Part shown: positions 62,077 to 64,000 of the stretch, piece after piece
Layout: each line of letters begins with the position of its first letter
Numbering within the stretch: position 1 is the first letter of the stretch
From: Geobacter sp. AOG2
GTDB lineage: Bacteria > Desulfobacterota > Desulfuromonadia > Geobacterales > Pseudopelobacteraceae
Length of the DNA: 64,000 nt
Reading direction: 5' to 3'
Assembly: GCF_019972295.1 (NCBI RefSeq)
Contig: NZ_BLJA01000001.1
Coordinates: 1,148,049-1,212,048 of the forward strand
Translations under genes and position numbers: made by a program
The notes under the pieces: model-generated
The model's input: only the letters and a program-made list of their open reading frames with translations
The model's database searches: none
What the model was told of the DNA's origin: nothing

Positions 62077-62114
62077 AAAAAAGGACTTAAGCCAATCAGC
62101 TTTAAGTCCTTTTT
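62077..62114 (-). terminator. Intrinsic terminator after tRNA-Val
   Basis: On the minus strand AGGACTTAA pairs with TTAAGTCCT, with further A-T pairs and a T-rich tail (read 62114 to 62077). It lies 4 nt beyond the tRNA-Val 3' end. Confidence 0.85.
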
Positions 62115-62117
62115 AAT

Positions 62118-62193
62118 TGGTGGGCGAAACAGGGATCGAACCTGTGACATCCAGCTTGTAAGGCTGGCGCTCTCCCAGCTGAGCTATTCGCCC
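62118..62193 (-). tRNA. tRNA-Val (anticodon TAC)
   Basis: 76-nt cloverleaf: acceptor GGGCGAA/TTCGCCC, anticodon loop CTTACAA giving TAC, T loop GGTTCGATCC, encoded CCA. It reads GUN valine codons. Confidence 0.97.
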
Positions 62194-62202
62194 TAATCTT
62201 TA

Positions 62203-62279
62203 TGGCGGGGTTGACGGGGCTCGAACCCGCGACTTCCAGCGTGACAGGCTGGCACTCTAACCGACTGAGCTACAACCCC
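62203..62279 (-). tRNA. tRNA-Asp (anticodon GTC), second copy
   Basis: Identical in sequence to 61887-61963. It lies 9 nt upstream of tRNA-Val, so the two are one transcript. Confidence 0.97.
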
Positions 62280-62308
62280 GTAGTCTTCGGCGTACTACGC
62301 GTACGGAA

Positions 62309-62590
62309 TTACTTCTTGCTGTTGACGGCTTCCTTGAGGGTTTTGCCGGGCTTGAACTTGGGCACGACAGCAGCCGGGATGTTGATCTTCTTGCCGGTCT
62401 GGGGATTCTGACCCTTGCGGGCGGCTCTTTTGGCGGTGGAGAAGGTGCCAAAACCGACCAAGCTCAGTTTGTCACCTTTTTTGAGGGCACCGGTTACGGT
62501 GGTGATGAAAGCAGCAACGGCTTTTTCAGCTTCAACCTTTTTCAGCCCAGCTTTCTCAGCTACTGCGCTAATCAGTTCAGATTTTGTCAC
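62309..62590 (-). CDS. hup: DNA-binding protein HU
   Basis: 93 residues, GTG start at 62590 with TAGGAGGTG upstream. HU/IHF signature GFGTFSTAKRAARKGQNPQTG and a C-terminal VPKFKPGKTLKEAVN. It bends and compacts DNA. It precedes the tRNA-Asp/Val transcript by 29 nt, so read-through is possible. A -35/-10 promoter stands 45-75 nt upstream. Confidence 0.96.
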   Translation of the reverse strand: MTKSELISAVAEKAGLKKVEAEKAVAAFITTVTGALKKGDKLSLVGFGTFSTAKRAARKGQNPQTGKKINIPAAVVPKFKPGKTLKEAVNSKK

Positions 62591-62633
62591 GTTACACCTC
62601 CTATTTTGTTATAGAGAATACAAAGCGAGTCAG

Positions 62634-62663
62634 TGTTTATCAGATTCCCAAGAAGACTGTCAA
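62634..62663 (-). promoter_or_regulatory. Sigma-70-like promoter of hup
   Basis: On the minus strand TTGACA (62663-62658) and TAAACA (62639-62634), spacer 18 nt, about 44 nt before the GTG start. Confidence 0.65.
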
Positions 62664-62806
62664 GAGAATTTTCGCGCAAACTGCCCTATTTAAGGGGCAT
62701 TAGAGCACCTTTTGCGGCGCAAAGTACGATAAAATAACGTTTTCAAGAATTACTTTGTTGTTAACTATATGTAATTAAAGGTGTTTTGTCTTGAAAGCCC
62801 GGCACC

Positions 62807-64000
62807 TTACGCTGCATCATTAACCTGTTGTTCGTAGACGACGATCGGTTTCTCCTTGCGATAGATGACATCCTCGCTGATGACCACTTCTTTGACGTTC
62901 TGTTGCGAGGGAACCTCGTACATGATATCCAGCATGGAGTTTTCAAGGATAGAGCGCAAGCCACGGGCGCCGGTGTTTCTCTTGAGCGCCTCCTTGGCGA
63001 TTGCTACCAGGGAGCCGTCGGTGAAACGGAGGCGAACATTTTCAAGGTCGAAGAGCTTTTGGTATTGTTTTACCAAGGCGTTCTTGGGCTCCTTCAGGAT
63101 CTGCACCATGGCGTCCTCATCAAGTTCGGTGAGGGGCGCCAACACAGGAAGCCTACCGATGAATTCGGGAATATAGCCGAATTTAAGGAGGTCTTCCGGG
63201 GTCACGTTGTTTAGCAGTTCGCCGAGTTTCTTCTCTTCGCGTTTTTTGACGTCGGCACCGAAACCAAGGCTTTTCATGCCGATACGCTGCTGGATAACGC
63301 TCTCCAGTCCGGCAAAGGCGCCACCACAGACAAAAAGGATATTGGTGGTGTCAACCTTCATGAATTCCTGCTGAGGGTGCTTACGGCCTCCCTTGGGAGG
63401 GATGCTGGCCACCGTCCCCTCGATGATCTTGAGCAGGGCCTGCTGCACCCCTTCACCCGATACGTCGCGAGTGATGGAGGGGGAGTCGGTCTTGCGGGCG
63501 ATCTTGTCGATCTCGTCGATGTAGACGATGCCCTTCTGGGCGCGCTCCACATCGTAGTCAGCCGCCTGGAGCAGGCTCAGGATGATGTTTTCCACGTCCT
63601 CGCCAACATAGCCGGCTTCGGTCAGGTTGGTTGCGTCGGCCATGGCAAAGGGAACTTTCAGGATTCGGGCGAGGGTTTGGGCTAAGAGAGTTTTGCCCGA
63701 ACCGGTGGGGCCCAAGAGGAGTATGTTGCTCTTTTGCATTTCCACATCGCCCGGTTTGGTCCCCGACTCGATGCGCTTGTAGTGATTGTACACCGCAACC
63801 GAGAGTACTTTTTTCGCCTTGTCCTGGCCGATGACGTACTCGTCAAGAATCTCCTTGATCTCGCGGGGTTTGGGGAGCTTCTTCATATCCGGCCCCAGCG
63901 TCTCTTCCATCTTCATCTCTTCGGCAATGATGTCGTTGCAGAGTTCGATGCATTCGTCGCAGATATACACCGCCGGCCCTGCAATCAGCTTCTTGACTTC
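62807..64000 (-). CDS. clpX: ATP-dependent Clp protease ATP-binding subunit ClpX (5' end outside window)
   Basis: The minus-strand gene enters from the right edge; about 397 residues are visible. Visible parts: end of the N-terminal zinc-binding domain ([14 protein letters not shown]; second cysteine pair), Walker [13 protein letters not shown], Walker [11 protein letters not shown], sensor and arginine residues, and the IGF-like loop area ([12 protein letters not shown]). The codon at 63970 read as a start elsewhere is an internal valine. ClpX unfolds tagged proteins for ClpP. clpP is expected upstream. Confidence 0.97.
   Translation of the reverse strand, partial: EVKKLIAGPAVYICDECIELCNDIIAEEMKMEETLGPDMKKLPKPREIKEILDEYVIGQDKAKKVLSVAVYNHYKRIESGTKPGDVEMQKSNILLLGPTGSGKTLLAQTLARILKVPFAMADATNLTEAGYVGEDVENIILSLLQAADYDVERAQKGIVYIDEIDKIARKTDSPSITRDVSGEGVQQALLKIIEGTVASIPPKGGRKHPQQEFMKVDTTNILFVCGGAFAGLESVIQQRIGMKSLGFGADVKKREEKKLGELLNNVTPEDLLKFGYIPEFIGRLPVLAPLTELDEDAMVQILKEPKNALVKQYQKLFDLENVRLRFTDGSLVAIAKEALKRNTGARGLRSILENSMLDIMYEVPSQQNVKEVVISEDVIYRKEKPIVVYEQQVNDAA

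Noticed and set aside
1-64000. CRISPR arrays, insertion sequences, toxin-antitoxin pairs
   Set aside because: No regularly spaced repeats, no transposase or terminal inverted repeats, and no recognisable toxin-antitoxin pair were found.

Overview
The window looks like a chromosome segment of a Geobacteraceae-type bacterium (Desulfurimonadota/Desulfuromonadales, Geobacter and relatives). The main reasons are a five-gene membrane [NiFe] uptake hydrogenase operon in the order small subunit, ferredoxin, NrfD-type subunit, large subunit, protease (the hybSABLP order known from Geobacter), a chemoreceptor with a covalently bound haem c in its periplasmic sensor, several cyclic-di-GMP and sigma-54 type regulators, and moderately high GC. 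Species assignment is an inference; no rRNA gene is present.

Layout. 1-2.5 kb: end of a MoxR / DUF58 / TgpA transglutaminase operon. 2.7-7.1 kb: haem-c chemoreceptor, small envelope proteins, a likely small RNA, a hairpin-rich stretch with a CsbD-like protein, and a zinc-ribbon protein. 7.3-16.7 kb: a sensor kinase / NtrC-family regulator pair divergent from the hyb operon, with a sigma-54 promoter and repeated operator-like sites between them. 16.9-20.4 kb: undecaprenyl-diphosphatase and small envelope proteins. 20.8-25.1 kb: a four-gene operon with the parts of a dlt system (adenylate-forming ligase, carrier protein, MBOAT acyltransferase, SGNH protein), probably acylating something outside the inner membrane. 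25.1-27.8 kb: DUF2950/DUF3300 envelope genes. 28.2-31.4 kb: DUF155 protein and polyphosphate kinase. 32.0-38.0 kb: five tightly packed genes, namely an unrecognised 824-residue protein, a phosphatidylserine-decarboxylase-like protein, an Lgt-family membrane protein, a DUF2062 protein and a zinc-dependent phospholipase-C-like protein. This is the best candidate for an undescribed system.

38.1-40.4 kb looks accessory (GGCT-like, FRG-domain and PilZ proteins, a phage-like gene remnant next to tRNA-Ser). 40.6-51.5 kb is mostly single-function housekeeping and signalling genes (BI-1 family, EamA transporter, Nudix, YitT, HAD, cupin, a haem-c/cytochrome-b5 fusion, diguanylate cyclase, Hpt, NDH-2, AmrS, glycosyltransferase). 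51.5-56.2 kb has ruvCA preceded by two micro-ORFs, TPM/LemA, SemiSWEET, TrmJ and DedA. 56.2-61.8 kb has DUF4388-like, TPR, TonB-like, AMIN and thioesterase genes. 61.9-64 kb has three tRNAs (two identical tRNA-Asp flanking tRNA-Val), HU and the 3' part of clpX.

How it fits together: the kinase/regulator pair probably switches the hydrogenase on through sigma-54; the dlt-like and lipid clusters, UppP, DedA, TgpA, TonB and AMIN genes give the window a strong envelope theme. No insertion sequence, CRISPR array or complete prophage was seen.
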